DNA of 64,000 nt. Source: an uncultured Robinsoniella sp. GTDB taxonomy: Bacteria > Bacillota > Clostridia > Lachnospirales > Lachnospiraceae. The translations under genes were made by a program, and so were the position numbers. The notes beneath the pieces were generated by a model, which searched no databases, was not told the DNA's origin, and was given only the letters and a program-made list of their open reading frames with translations. The DNA lies in assembly GCA_900539655.1 (NCBI GenBank), contig UQCR01000015.1, positions 20,788-84,787 on the forward strand, written 5' to 3'. Shown here piece after piece: positions 1 through 10,295 of the stretch. How positions within the stretch are numbered: the stretch's first letter is position 1; the number at the start of each line of letters is the position of its first letter.

Positions 1-215
1 TCCACGGTAAATAGTTTAATATAGTTATCAAATAAGTGCCCCCAACCTAAAAATTCCGGATTGGTAAAATTCTTGTAATTCCATTTTGAAAAGGATGTAA
101 CAAAAATATTAACCAGCGGATATGCATATATGACTGCAAACAACAGGACACCCGGAAGCAAAAAGGCTAATATAAAGCCGTTCTTTTTTGTAAAAATAGA
201 TTTTCTTTTCTGCAT
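1..215 (-). CDS. ABC sugar transporter permease, N-terminal fragment (cut by window edge)
   Basis: The first 71 codons of a minus-strand gene are visible and the rest lies outside the window. The start ATG (213-215) follows an AAAGGTGGG ribosome site. The protein opens with a short basic stretch, MQKRKSIFTKK, followed by one long hydrophobic segment containing AFLLPGVLLFAVIYAYPL. This is the usual first membrane helix of MalF/UgpA-type permeases of carbohydrate ABC importers, and the following FTSFSKWN-like stretch also fits. It lies 92 bp downstream of a solute-binding lipoprotein gene on the same strand, so both probably belong to one importer whose second permease is out of view. Substrate is inferred only from the GH98 genes upstream. 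Confidence 0.75.
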   Translation of the reverse strand, partial: MQKRKSIFTKKNGFILAFLLPGVLLFAVIYAYPLVNIFVTSFSKWNYKNFTNPEFLGWGHLFDNYIKLFTV

Positions 216-307
216 GCTGTTCCCACCTTTATTCTGGTTTTCAATGCTTTAGGATGGGCTGCTGTACAATCATGACTGACCGTACAACAGCCCATTTACC
301 TATTTCA

Positions 308-1774
308 TTATTCTGCCGCTGCTAAGAAATCATTTAATTCCCCAACTACGCCGTCTACTGTTTTAGAATCATCTTTTAATCCTGCATATTTTGCCTGGAT
401 TTCGCCTTCTGCATCACCAAAGTTATTGCCAAGTCCAAGTGCCTGATAATCTGCACTCTGGCACAGCTGGCAAGCTTCTACTAAAAGTTTTGCTTCCGGA
501 GCTGTTACTTTATTCAACAATGCATCATAATCTACTTTTGTGCTTGGTGCCATACCGATACCTTTTTCGATAATTCTGCTTGCTACTTCAGGGCTGGTCA
601 TGTATTTGATGAAATCGATACACGCTTTCGTCTGTACTTCGTCTAACTTATTAGAAACTACAAATCCGCATCCGCCTGACATGAGGGCTGCTTTTTTACC
701 TGCTTCGTCTGTAGGGAATACTGCCGGTTTGATATTTTCTGCACCAGCTTCACAGTCTACAGATCCGCCTGCATCCCATACACCGTTGAATAACATTGCT
801 GTTTTGCCTGCAAAGAAGTCTGAACGGTAAGCTTCGTCATCATCCCCGCCAGGTCCGAAGTTTGCTGCATCAATTTTCTGAAGTGCATTTTTCTGGATGA
901 AATCCAATGATCCTTTAAATGCATCATTATCAAAACTCTCTACGCTCTTTCCTTCTGCATAGAAGGTTCTGGAATCTTCACTTCTCTGTAAATTACTTGC
1001 TAACAGAATATTTGTAGGCCATCCTGCATTTAATCCGAATGGAGTAGTTCCTTTATCCACTAATTTGTCAACTGCCGTGTTAAAGTCATCCCAGGTCTGC
1101 CATTTATCCGGTGTATCCGCGCCTGCATCATTAAATAATTTTTCATTATACCAGAAGCCCACTCCTTCAATCTGTTCACGAACGGAATAGATCTTGCCGT
1201 CTTCTGTCAGGTTCTGATCATAGCAGACACCTACGCCATCTTTAAAATCCTGATTCTCATCTAAGTATGGTTTCAAATCCAGAATCATGTCTGCTCCTGC
1301 AGCTACCTCTGTAATATCCCAGCCTCCGAAATCTGCTATGTCGTAGAAGTTTCCGGCACTGATATCATTCAAAGCCGTATTGTAGATTCCTTCTGCGCCT
1401 GATTCATCTGCTTTTATAACAAAGTTATATTCATTTTTATGTGCATCCGCAAATTCCTGGTAGATAGCTCTCATCTCAGCAGCTGCTGCCCATTCTGATT
1501 CGCTCTGGTAATATCCATGAGTAAAGGTAATTGTAGGAAGATCTGCATTTGTTCCTGCTTCCTTAGTCTCTCCGGTGGTTTCTGCAGTCGTTTCTGCAGC
1601 ACTGTCCTTTGTTGCTTCCTCAGTTGTTTCAGCCGCCTTAGACTCTGTCTCTGCCTTTGTCTCTTCTGCTTTTGTTGTTGTTCCTGTCTCTCCTGAACCT
1701 CCGCAGCCCGCCAATATCATGGATGCTCCCATCGCCCCAGCCAGCGTCACCGCCATAACCTTTTTCAATTTCAT
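308..1774 (-). CDS. Sugar-binding lipoprotein of ABC importer (extracellular solute-binding family 1)
   Basis: This 488-aa protein should capture an oligosaccharide outside the cell and pass it to the permease encoded next. It has a lipoprotein signal with lipobox LAGC (Cys24), then a Thr/Glu/Ala-rich linker to about residue 75, then a substrate-binding domain typical of the MalE-like family. The segments SGGCGFVVSNK and the late KACIDFIKYMTSPEVA stretch are characteristic of that family. Start ATG is preceded by TAAGGAGGATAT. It is encoded 255 bp downstream of the GH98 gene at 2030-10024, separated from it by a terminator and with its own possible promoter. The ligand cannot be read from sequence. 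A blood-group or mucin oligosaccharide is an inference from the neighbours. Confidence 0.9.
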   Translation of the reverse strand: MKLKKVMAVTLAGAMGASMILAGCGGSGETGTTTKAEETKAETESKAAETTEEATKDSAAETTAETTGETKEAGTNADLPTITFTHGYYQSESEWAAAAEMRAIYQEFADAHKNEYNFVIKADESGAEGIYNTALNDISAGNFYDIADFGGWDITEVAAGADMILDLKPYLDENQDFKDGVGVCYDQNLTEDGKIYSVREQIEGVGFWYNEKLFNDAGADTPDKWQTWDDFNTAVDKLVDKGTTPFGLNAGWPTNILLASNLQRSEDSRTFYAEGKSVESFDNDAFKGSLDFIQKNALQKIDAANFGPGGDDDEAYRSDFFAGKTAMLFNGVWDAGGSVDCEAGAENIKPAVFPTDEAGKKAALMSGGCGFVVSNKLDEVQTKACIDFIKYMTSPEVASRIIEKGIGMAPSTKVDYDALLNKVTAPEAKLLVEACQLCQSADYQALGLGNNFGDAEGEIQAKYAGLKDDSKTVDGVVGELNDFLAAAE

Positions 1775-1942
1775 ACTAATATCCTCCTTATGCTATATAA
1801 ATATTTTTATTTGTTTCTGTTTTCTTGATAATCATAATTTACCATTTTTTTTAATGCATTTGAATAAGCATAACTCTCTAATTACATCAATTTTTTTACC
1901 TGAAATTTGCGGATTTTTTTAAAATGATGAATTTTTTACTTT

Positions 1943-1970
1943 ATCCTATTTGTTTGATAGCAGCAGTCAA
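1943..1970 (-). promoter_or_regulatory. Candidate sigma-A promoter for the binding-protein/permease genes
   Basis: On the minus strand TTGACT (1965-1970) and TAGGAT (1943-1948) are separated by 16 bp. The site lies just downstream of the terminator of the preceding gene and about 170 bp upstream of the lipoprotein start. The -10 box is weak, so this is tentative. Confidence 0.35.
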
Positions 1971-1985
1971 AAAAACGTAATTTTT

Positions 1986-2016
1986 AAAAATCCCCGCTGC
2001 ATAATGCGGCGGGGAT
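1986..2016 (-). terminator. Rho-independent terminator of the 2664-aa GH98 gene
   Basis: A perfect 8-bp stem, ATCCCCGC/GCGGGGAT with an 11-nt loop, lies 14 bp past the stop codon at 2030-2032. On the minus strand it is followed by TTTTT. It separates the hydrolase gene from the transporter genes. Confidence 0.8.
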
Positions 2017-2029
2017 TCTACTGTTATTT

Positions 2030-5000
2030 CTATTTCTGAATTTTTGCCTTACTGGATAAACCTTTTCCTTTTAACAGCTTTTTATAATCTGCTAATTTTG
2101 ACTTTGGAACCTTTACAGTCAGCTTTGCATTTGTTTTCTTAAATGCATTCTTGCCTACACTGTTAAGACCAGTAGTTTTTAAGGTAAGCGTTTTTAATTG
2201 GGAAGCGCCATAAAATGCATTAGTACCAATTGTTTTTACATTCGAACCAATGGTTACCTTTGTAAGCTTTGTGTTCTTTTTGAATGAATTTTTTGCAACT
2301 GCTGTTACTTTGTAAGTATCATTCCCGATCTTAACCTTAGAAGGTACACTGAATGAGCTGTAGGTCTTCTTTACAGGAGCCATAAAGGTTACTGCTTTGT
2401 TCTTTGCTGAAGCATCAGTAACTTTATATTTTCCTTTACCAACCGTGTAGGTCTTTCCTTCTGCTGCCTTAATTGCAAAAGTTTTGTTGATGGTACCATA
2501 ATATTTACCCTTGCCCGTAATCGTAACAGATGCAGTTCCAGGATTTATATTATTTTTGTAAGATACGGTATAATCAGTATTTTTCTTTAATGTATTCTTA
2601 CCGTAAGTTACTTTTACAGATGGTTTTAATGCTTTGCCTGTATGTGTTTTTGATGATGACAGGCTTACTTTTGCCTTGGAAATCTTTGTGCCCGGTACTG
2701 TTATCGTACAAGTTGCCTTATGTCCGTTTACGGTAGCTGCCGTGATTCTTGCTGTTCCTGCATTAACTGCTTTTACGACTCCATTCTCAACTGTTGCAAC
2801 ATACGTATTGTCAGACGTCCATTTAACGGTCTTATTATCCGCATTGGAAGGCTGTACTACAGCGGAAAGTGTAAGGGTTTTATTCAGTTTTACACTTGCT
2901 GTTTTCTTGTTCAGTGAAACACCGGTTGGTAGATTCTGTGGCTGTGCTTTAACTGTGATCACACATACAGCCGTTTTTCCATTGACTGATGTTGCTGTAA
3001 TCTTAGCAGTTCCGGCTGCAATACCTTTTACCCAGCCATTTGCGACAGTTGCCACTTCAGGTTTCTCTGATTTCCAGGTAATTGTCTTATCTGCTGCATT
3101 TGCCGGCAGTACAGAAGCAGTTAACTGAATCTGATCTCCTACTGTAAATTCAACTGATGGCATATTTAAGCGCACTTCTGCCGGGAGAATTACTTCAGGC
3201 TCCTCTTTTGCTTTTACCGTAACGTTGCAGACTGCTGTCTTTCCATTTACAGTTGTTGCTGTGATCTTAGCCTCTCCGGCTGCGATTGCTTTTACTTTGC
3301 CATTTTCTACCGTTGCCACTGACGGTTTGTCGGAACTCCAGGTTACTGCCTTATTTGTTGTATCGTCTGGCTTCACAACGGCATTTAATAAGAGTTCTCC
3401 TCCAACTGTTAATTCAGCTGCTGTCTTATCCAGCGTTACGCTTTCTGCCTCTACATCAGATGTCTTTGTACCGGTAACCAGAACATCCACCGTGGTGGTT
3501 GCTTCAGTCCCTGCTGCCTTTACACTCTTTGCGTCTGTTTCTTTTACTTTTAATGTTAAAGTTACAACTGTATCATTTTCCGGTCTGGTGATGCTGCCAT
3601 CAATACCAATTACATCCGGATTGCTGGAATTACTGATTACGATATCAAATCCAGTAATGACCGGGATGGATACTTTTGTATCTTCTGCTTTTACAGGTGC
3701 AATTACTTTAATATTTTCAGCAAGCTCGTTTGCGGAAGGTTTCTGTGCCACTTCAAAAATATTGATTTCTGCTGCGGAACCATATCCTCCTTTTGATGCC
3801 TTGTCATCGTTGCCGTCTACCTGCAGCTTGATCGCCGTAGCTTCAACCGCGTCAAATTCAGCATATTTTACATCTGCATTTGCTGCCCATACGCCCTTTG
3901 CAACCTGCTTTTCATTTCCTTCCGGATCGGTGATAATCAGAACATAATTATAAATTGTTCCGTTAGATGCTCCGGTTCTTGGTGTATAAGCAAATTTATT
4001 AATTGTTTTTGTTCCGTTTAAGTCAATTTTAATCCAGTGAGGATGTAATTCAGGTTTATCTATCCAGTTTGTATGCCACATTGTATCCTGCTTACCGTCC
4101 AGTACGTTGGAAGCCGGTCCTTCTTTTCCTGAACTTGACTGTTCGCTGTTGGCTGTAGCCGTCATTCCTGTACGGTCTAATTTTACGGAAGCCGCATAAT
4201 TAACGGTAACAGTTGCGATACCCTTTGCCTGGTAAGCAGACTGGGCAATAATCTGAGCTACACCTGCTTTGTGAGCTGTAACGGTACCATTTGATGCAAC
4301 CGTTGCAACATTTTCATTTGTGGAAGTCCAGGTAATACTGCTGTCAGATGGATCTTCCGGTGCTATGGATGCCTCAAGTTTAGCAGAATCACCTGCGCTA
4401 AGAGACAACTCCGTTTTATTTAAGTTTACTTCCGTTACCTTTCGGTCAATAACATTTACTTCACATTCCTTATAGACAGTATCCGAAATGGAAGCACGCA
4501 ATACGGTTTTTCCTTCTTTCAGTCCGGTTACGGTCCCCTTGTTATCTACGGTAGCAATCTCAGGATTAGCGATTGTCCATGTTAACTGTTTATTTCCTGC
4601 ATTCTGCGGCAATACCGTTGCCTTTACAACTGCTGTCCGGTTACGGATTACATCAACTTTATCAGTTGATAATTCCACACTTGTTGCCGGCACTTTTTCA
4701 TCGCCTGTTACAATATTAAATTCCACAATACCATTGTGGCTGACCGTAATCACCCATTCATCGGTTGTGCCTTCTTTTTGTGCAACCGTATACTTGTATG
4801 GTCTTACATAATTATCTTCTGCAAAACTTCTGTCTGCCGGAGACTTGGTTACAAAGTTTACTTTAGGTTCTACTGCGTTTTTAACGGTAATAACGGTGTC
4901 GCGAAGCTGTGTATCCAGCCCTGTTCCGTTCATCATGCGCTCACACATCTGCCATACATAATTATAGCAGCCCTGATCGCTTAATCCTCCCGGGATTGTA

Positions 5001-8000
5001 CCATCCCATAGTTCTGTTTTATCCAGACGATAGTTGCTTAAGTATACATTTAAAGATCCCGGATTTTCTTTTATAATACCAAATACATGGGGTTCGCCGG
5101 CTATCTTTACACTTTCAGATCCATTGATTGCCGTTGTAAATTCAGTGTACTGGCTTACGTTTTTGTCTTCCGAGGAATTCATCCAGTACCAGGTATCTCC
5201 AAAGGTTTCACAGTATGCGGTTCCTTCTGATTTCTGAACCGGATATACCGTATCAAGTGCGGACTTCAGCCCTTCATTACCAAGGTTTTCCCTTACTACC
5301 AGATCATAGCCTGCCAGTTCTTCTTCCGGACAATTTGATGGTACATAAGGTACGATTCCATATTGTCCTGTGCTTGGATACAGATTTGAATAAGTAGTAT
5401 TATAATTAAAGTTATTCCAGTTTTCTGCGCCTACAACAATTGCTTTTGTTCTTTCCAGCATCTCTTCTTTTGTAGGAATTTTTACCTCTTTGCTTACCAG
5501 TTTCTCCAGGAATGGAATCATGGAATACTGATATGTCGGTGTACGCATGCCTTTTGTAGCATTTGAATACCACTGTGCTTCTGATTTAAAGCAGGTTGCA
5601 CCCTGGCTCACTGCACGCACAACATCCTGTGTATACATATTTTCCGGCCATGTCAGACACTGTTTCCATGCATCTCCGCCGCTGCCTGCATCAAAAAGTG
5701 CACCGTTGCTGTCTAACTGCCAATGCCACCAGTCAGAAGCAATTCCCCAGTTCTCGCAGTAGTCTGTCATCCACAGGCCCTTAAACAGAGCATCTGTATT
5801 TGCTGCCTCACTGCCGTAAGACTCTTTTGTCATCAGAGAGATATATTCTTTGTATTCCCGCATAAGACCAGACAGTTTTTCATCCTGAGTCAGCCAGTCA
5901 TAAAGCACACCGTTTGTACCAAAGATATTGGTATCGGTCCACATCATGCATACGCCATGGGATACCCCTAAACGGATCATATCCATAACATAGCTGCGGT
6001 TGTCACCTGCAAAACGGTTATACATCTCGGCTGCATTAAATCCAACCAGGTATTCATTATTCGTTGCCAGCTCATTCCAGAATGACAATGGAATGGTTGT
6101 ATTTACATTTGTTTCTCCATTTGCAATCTGAACTGCACATGGAATCTTATTTTCATTACATAATTCAACATTCTTTTTAATCCAATCCCTTACTGCATCT
6201 GTGCTGTTTAAGCTTCTCTCTGCAATTAACAGGATTACTGTATTATCCTTCAGTTCATCAGGAATGGTATTATACAGCATTACCGGGCTGTCAACGCGTT
6301 CATCCCCATAGTAGTTCTTGTTTGCGTCTAAGCCGTCTTTTTTTGGTGCATCATCACTCCAATAGTAATTCTCCAGATACATCGGATGGTCATTGCTGAC
6401 CTCATAGCGGATTTCACCTCTTTGAAGCTCACCTACCGTTACGGATAATTCACCTGTTGCGCCCGATTTTGTTTCTGCAACAATAGTTGTGGTTCCATCC
6501 TTAACCCCTGTAACAATGCCCGTTGGATCAATAACTGCAATTCCCGGATCCTGAGATGTATATTTTACAATGCGGTCGGTAGCATTTTCCGGTACGAAAG
6601 CGGTGCTTACCGTTGCTTCTTCACCTACTGAAATGCTTGTTTTATCCATTGACAGATTTAAGGAAACTGCCTCTACTAATTCCGGTTCTTCATAGTTTTT
6701 ATTCTGGGTCAGTGCTTTCATGACTTCCATGTAGTCATTTTCTGTATACCCGATACGCCAGATCCTGGTATCCTGGCTTCCAACCTGAAGAGACACTGTT
6801 CCATCAGGAGCCAAAACGGTCTTGCCTGAAGTATTTGCCTGCAGTGCACTGTACCAGATTCTAAATTTCCCACCAGTAGGGCTGTCTGACTGATTATCAT
6901 AATAGAAGGTAGAACGGTAAATCTGGAAATCATCCCAGGTACCTGATTTTCCTGCCCTTAATACCGGCTGTGTTCCTGCCTGCTCCCAGTTGACACCATC
7001 TCTGGACTTGGTCAGGTATAATACGGATCCATCGGGATTAGATGTAGAGAAGCACTGGGACAGTCCCCAATATTCCTGTAGCTCAGGGATATACTGAATA
7101 TCCTGATGCCATGGCCAAAGCTGTTTGCCATTCTCATCTTTTCCAAGGAAATTTTTCACTTTTTGTGGTTCAGACCAGTTTATTCCATCCTCAGACCATC
7201 TCATTTCTACGAACTTTCCGGACTGGTTGTATCCTGCATCACCTGAATTCTGTGCCCACATTGTATATATGCCGCGGAAATCGTCATAGGTAAATGTTGG
7301 GGAAAGCATACCATAACGGTCTTTTTCGCTGATTGCAGGAATGAAATCCTTATCTCCTGTTTCCATTCTTACTACAGTATCGGCTGTTGTGGCAATATTG
7401 CCGTCTTTGTCATATGGAACTCCCCAGTTAATTCCATCATAAGAAATTCTCAGACGAATCTGACAGTTCTGATCTTTTAATTCGTCATCAATTCCGCCGC
7501 CGTCATCTGCCCAGTTCCAGTAAGCAAGTAAACGGTCATTGACAGAGTCGTATAACAGATCTGCATCACAGTTATGAAATCTGGTTGATGGCGGTTCCGG
7601 TTCAATTGGATTGGAAATTCCTTCCGGTTCTACCCATGTCTGTCCATCTTCAGATGCTACAATATATGGATTTTCATACTGGGAAGTAATCATTGTATTT
7701 GGTGTGTAAATCATCCAGTATCTATATCCGTTCCACGGTTTGTCAAATACCTGGATATCAGGATGTGTCACCTGTCCGCCAATGTGCTTTAAGCTTCCAT
7801 CGTCGTTTTTATTGGAATCCAGATCCTGGAAATGAGTTGGCATATCTAAATAAACTTCTGCATTTTCAAATGCATTTGCCTCATACGGTTTCGGTTCTGT
7901 ACTGAAATAATAGCCCATTACCTGTAATTCAGCGATATGGTTTGTTGTACCTTTGTTGGAACCAGCCATATACACGCGGACATATTGTCCCATGGTTCCC

Positions 8001-10024
8001 GCCGGAACTTCGAATGATTTTCCACTCTGGGTTTCTCCATAAGTGTCATCACTGCCTGCGCCAAGTCCATGTTTGTCTGCTTTATCTGAATTATAAATAA
8101 TAGTTGGATTACTAAAGTCTGCGTTTTCGGATACTGCAATTACAGTACCATTATATACTCTGCCGTCAGCCCAGTATCTAAACATATTAATCTGGGTAAG
8201 TTCATAAACATCCCCTAAATCTACCTGCAGATAACGGGAAGTATTATCCCCATCCTGTCCGAAATCACAATAGTTAGAATCTGATGTAGGTCCAATGATT
8301 CCATCTACAGCCATTGATCCCGGTCTGCTGGAATTTACTTCAGAGTCTGAGTTATCCGCTGTTTTCTTAACAGTAACTGTTTTATTTAAAGCCACATTAG
8401 ACGGTTCGGGATAAGCCATTTCAAAGCTGGCATCTGCCCAGTTGCCCCAGTCGTTATAAGGCTCTTTAACCATTTTAGCTTCCAGTTTTAATTCTTTATT
8501 TTCTGATGTTATAGCAACATTAACTTCCTGAGCCTCATCAGATGCATCAACTACTCCGCTGTCAAATACTACAACGTCATCCAGATATACTTTAAACTGG
8601 ATATCACAGCCTTCTCCGCCTACATATTCCATTGCTGAATAATCAACGCCTGCCAGGGTGTGGAAAGAAGTGTATCCTTTATCTTCCAGATCATAAACGA
8701 TAGAAGAATCCGTCTGAACTCCAATTCCTTTATCAAAAGACTTCTCTGCTCCGTTTACCAATAATTTCATCTGCTGCTGTAAATGATTCAGGTCCTTTGT
8801 TGGAGTATCTTTTTCTCCTGTTGCACCTACTGCATTTGTAGCACTCTTCCAATCCATATCAGACAGATACATTGTTTTTGTCTTTACTACGGTATTTTCC
8901 TGGATTCCCTCAACTGTAACCGTAATATCATCCTGGATATTTGCAATTGTATATACACCAAACTCATCTTTTCCCAAAGCTGCACCGCCGTTTGCTTTTA
9001 CAACCGGTACGGATTCATTATAAGCTTCGTCTATAACAAGTTTAAAACTGATAGAACCATTATAGTCTACCGTTGTATTTCCTCCATTCTGAATCTCAAC
9101 ACTGTATCCCTGTGGGTTTTCCGGGAATTTTACTTCATACTGTGCTTTATGTACGCCTTCAATGGTGATTACCTGATCTTCAGTAATGTTCTCAATGGTA
9201 TAAACACTGTCAGCTGCCTCCAGACTTACTCCATTTGCTTTTACCGCACTGGTTGCACTGTAACCATTATCGGAGTCAATCAGTACCTGAAAACGGAAAG
9301 AACCGCCTTCTTCCACTGTCGTCGAGTCATCTTCAAAAGGTATTACCTGATATCCATTTCCCTTTGGAATTGTCACCTGATAAGAATTCACATCCGGATT
9401 CTCTGTATGAGGAGTCCCCCAGACCTGTAATTCATTGATGTGGTTTGTAGTACCGCTTTGGCTGCCAAATACGTATACACGCACTGCCTGGGCCTTTGTG
9501 CCGTCCGGTACTGCGAATTGATGTCCGGATGCAGATTCTGCGTAGCGTTCGTCTCCTCCTGATCCAAAACCATGCACATTTGACCTGTCGGAGTTATATA
9601 TTACTACTTCATCTGTAAAATCACCACTTTCAGATGTGGTAATTACAGTTGCATCGTAAGTTCTGCCATCTTTCCAGTATCTCCACATATTGATTCTATT
9701 TAAATCATACAGACCTCCAAGGTCCACCTGCATATACAGAGCTGTTTTATCGCCGTCCTTGCCAAAGTCGCAATAGTTTGCCTCTCCTGTATCATCGATT
9801 ATCCCATCTACCGCCATGAAAGCCGGCCTGTCGGGATTGCGATAATCATCAGGAAGCACAGTTCCATCACTTTTATGCAATGTCACTGTTTTTTCCAGTG
9901 CTGCATTTTCTTCTGTTGCAGCCGCCTGTACATCAATTGGTATCTGCACTGCCGTCAATATCATACACAAGGTCAAAATCCACGCCATAATACGCTTCAT
10001 TGATATTAAACTTTTACTATTCAT
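2030..10024 (-). CDS. Giant secreted multimodular glycosidase with beta-propeller and GH98 modules
   Basis: This 2664-aa surface enzyme should cleave glycans outside the cell. Modules I can follow: signal peptide 1-35; F5/8-type (discoidin-like) domain about 40-205; two small beta domains 206-375; NPCBM/CBM51-like domain 383-537; second F5/8-like domain 540-708; hydrolase-like beta-propeller 715-1115 (GH43/GH32-like, THPDIQVFD motif at 753-761); Big2 1118-1197; GH98 catalytic 1205-1525 and GH98 C-terminal domain to about 1775; two Big2; third F5/8 domain 1947-2093; three Big2 2192-2442; a short Ig-like repeat; and a BspA-type leucine-rich tail 2525-2664. Acidic residues E1333, D1431 and E1482 are spaced like the E/D/E catalytic set reported for pneumococcal GH98. 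Known GH98 members are blood-group A/B endo-beta-galactosidases or, rarely, xylanases. There is no LPXTG motif; attachment may use the repeat tail. Start follows GGGAGGTAATAAA. A TATAAT box lies upstream at 10219-10224 without a good -35. Confidence 0.88.
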   Translation of the reverse strand: MNSKSLISMKRIMAWILTLCMILTAVQIPIDVQAAATEENAALEKTVTLHKSDGTVLPDDYRNPDRPAFMAVDGIIDDTGEANYCDFGKDGDKTALYMQVDLGGLYDLNRINMWRYWKDGRTYDATVITTSESGDFTDEVVIYNSDRSNVHGFGSGGDERYAESASGHQFAVPDGTKAQAVRVYVFGSQSGTTNHINELQVWGTPHTENPDVNSYQVTIPKGNGYQVIPFEDDSTTVEEGGSFRFQVLIDSDNGYSATSAVKANGVSLEAADSVYTIENITEDQVITIEGVHKAQYEVKFPENPQGYSVEIQNGGNTTVDYNGSISFKLVIDEAYNESVPVVKANGGAALGKDEFGVYTIANIQDDITVTVEGIQENTVVKTKTMYLSDMDWKSATNAVGATGEKDTPTKDLNHLQQQMKLLVNGAEKSFDKGIGVQTDSSIVYDLEDKGYTSFHTLAGVDYSAMEYVGGEGCDIQFKVYLDDVVVFDSGVVDASDEAQEVNVAITSENKELKLEAKMVKEPYNDWGNWADASFEMAYPEPSNVALNKTVTVKKTADNSDSEVNSSRPGSMAVDGIIGPTSDSNYCDFGQDGDNTSRYLQVDLGDVYELTQINMFRYWADGRVYNGTVIAVSENADFSNPTIIYNSDKADKHGLGAGSDDTYGETQSGKSFEVPAGTMGQYVRVYMAGSNKGTTNHIAELQVMGYYFSTEPKPYEANAFENAEVYLDMPTHFQDLDSNKNDDGSLKHIGGQVTHPDIQVFDKPWNGYRYWMIYTPNTMITSQYENPYIVASEDGQTWVEPEGISNPIEPEPPSTRFHNCDADLLYDSVNDRLLAYWNWADDGGGIDDELKDQNCQIRLRISYDGINWGVPYDKDGNIATTADTVVRMETGDKDFIPAISEKDRYGMLSPTFTYDDFRGIYTMWAQNSGDAGYNQSGKFVEMRWSEDGINWSEPQKVKNFLGKDENGKQLWPWHQDIQYIPELQEYWGLSQCFSTSNPDGSVLYLTKSRDGVNWEQAGTQPVLRAGKSGTWDDFQIYRSTFYYDNQSDSPTGGKFRIWYSALQANTSGKTVLAPDGTVSLQVGSQDTRIWRIGYTENDYMEVMKALTQNKNYEEPELVEAVSLNLSMDKTSISVGEEATVSTAFVPENATDRIVKYTSQDPGIAVIDPTGIVTGVKDGTTTIVAETKSGATGELSVTVGELQRGEIRYEVSNDHPMYLENYYWSDDAPKKDGLDANKNYYGDERVDSPVMLYNTIPDELKDNTVILLIAERSLNSTDAVRDWIKKNVELCNENKIPCAVQIANGETNVNTTIPLSFWNELATNNEYLVGFNAAEMYNRFAGDNRSYVMDMIRLGVSHGVCMMWTDTNIFGTNGVLYDWLTQDEKLSGLMREYKEYISLMTKESYGSEAANTDALFKGLWMTDYCENWGIASDWWHWQLDSNGALFDAGSGGDAWKQCLTWPENMYTQDVVRAVSQGATCFKSEAQWYSNATKGMRTPTYQYSMIPFLEKLVSKEVKIPTKEEMLERTKAIVVGAENWNNFNYNTTYSNLYPSTGQYGIVPYVPSNCPEEELAGYDLVVRENLGNEGLKSALDTVYPVQKSEGTAYCETFGDTWYWMNSSEDKNVSQYTEFTTAINGSESVKIAGEPHVFGIIKENPGSLNVYLSNYRLDKTELWDGTIPGGLSDQGCYNYVWQMCERMMNGTGLDTQLRDTVITVKNAVEPKVNFVTKSPADRSFAEDNYVRPYKYTVAQKEGTTDEWVITVSHNGIVEFNIVTGDEKVPATSVELSTDKVDVIRNRTAVVKATVLPQNAGNKQLTWTIANPEIATVDNKGTVTGLKEGKTVLRASISDTVYKECEVNVIDRKVTEVNLNKTELSLSAGDSAKLEASIAPEDPSDSSITWTSTNENVATVASNGTVTAHKAGVAQIIAQSAYQAKGIATVTVNYAASVKLDRTGMTATANSEQSSSGKEGPASNVLDGKQDTMWHTNWIDKPELHPHWIKIDLNGTKTINKFAYTPRTGASNGTIYNYVLIITDPEGNEKQVAKGVWAANADVKYAEFDAVEATAIKLQVDGNDDKASKGGYGSAAEINIFEVAQKPSANELAENIKVIAPVKAEDTKVSIPVITGFDIVISNSSNPDVIGIDGSITRPENDTVVTLTLKVKETDAKSVKAAGTEATTTVDVLVTGTKTSDVEAESVTLDKTAAELTVGGELLLNAVVKPDDTTNKAVTWSSDKPSVATVENGKVKAIAAGEAKITATTVNGKTAVCNVTVKAKEEPEVILPAEVRLNMPSVEFTVGDQIQLTASVLPANAADKTITWKSEKPEVATVANGWVKGIAAGTAKITATSVNGKTAVCVITVKAQPQNLPTGVSLNKKTASVKLNKTLTLSAVVQPSNADNKTVKWTSDNTYVATVENGVVKAVNAGTARITAATVNGHKATCTITVPGTKISKAKVSLSSSKTHTGKALKPSVKVTYGKNTLKKNTDYTVSYKNNINPGTASVTITGKGKYYGTINKTFAIKAAEGKTYTVGKGKYKVTDASAKNKAVTFMAPVKKTYSSFSVPSKVKIGNDTYKVTAVAKNSFKKNTKLTKVTIGSNVKTIGTNAFYGASQLKTLTLKTTGLNSVGKNAFKKTNAKLTVKVPKSKLADYKKLLKGKGLSSKAKIQK

Positions 10025-10295
10025 TTTATTACCTCCCTATCTTTTTCATTTTTACGGGTTGACGCGTTAATCTCCAACACCTCCCTTACTTTTATCTTCT
10101 GTAAAATTTTTCCGCACCACCCTATGTCCAAATCCTACCATGCGGCCTATTTTCTTACAATAAACAAAGCCGTTCATTTCTTACATATTTTTTACTGCGA
10201 CACCCGTAATTTTAAATTATTATAGAATTATTGCTTTTTTTTGACTGATTTCCATAAAATAGTTCCGTTTTAGTAAAAAAATCTACAGAGTTTTT

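Noticed and set aside
2634..3947. Plus-strand frames opposite the Big2 repeats
   Set aside because: They mirror the repeated codons of the real gene and have no independent signals.
8783..9430. A 215-codon open frame on the plus strand inside the first GH98 gene
   Set aside because: It is antisense to a well-supported coding region, has no ribosome site and no recognisable domain; its Cys/Tyr-rich composition is typical of a shadow frame.
10241..10266. Plus-strand promoter TTGACT...TAAAAT between the two GH98 genes
   Set aside because: It would transcribe antisense into the second GH98 gene and no plus-strand gene follows; AT-rich chance match.
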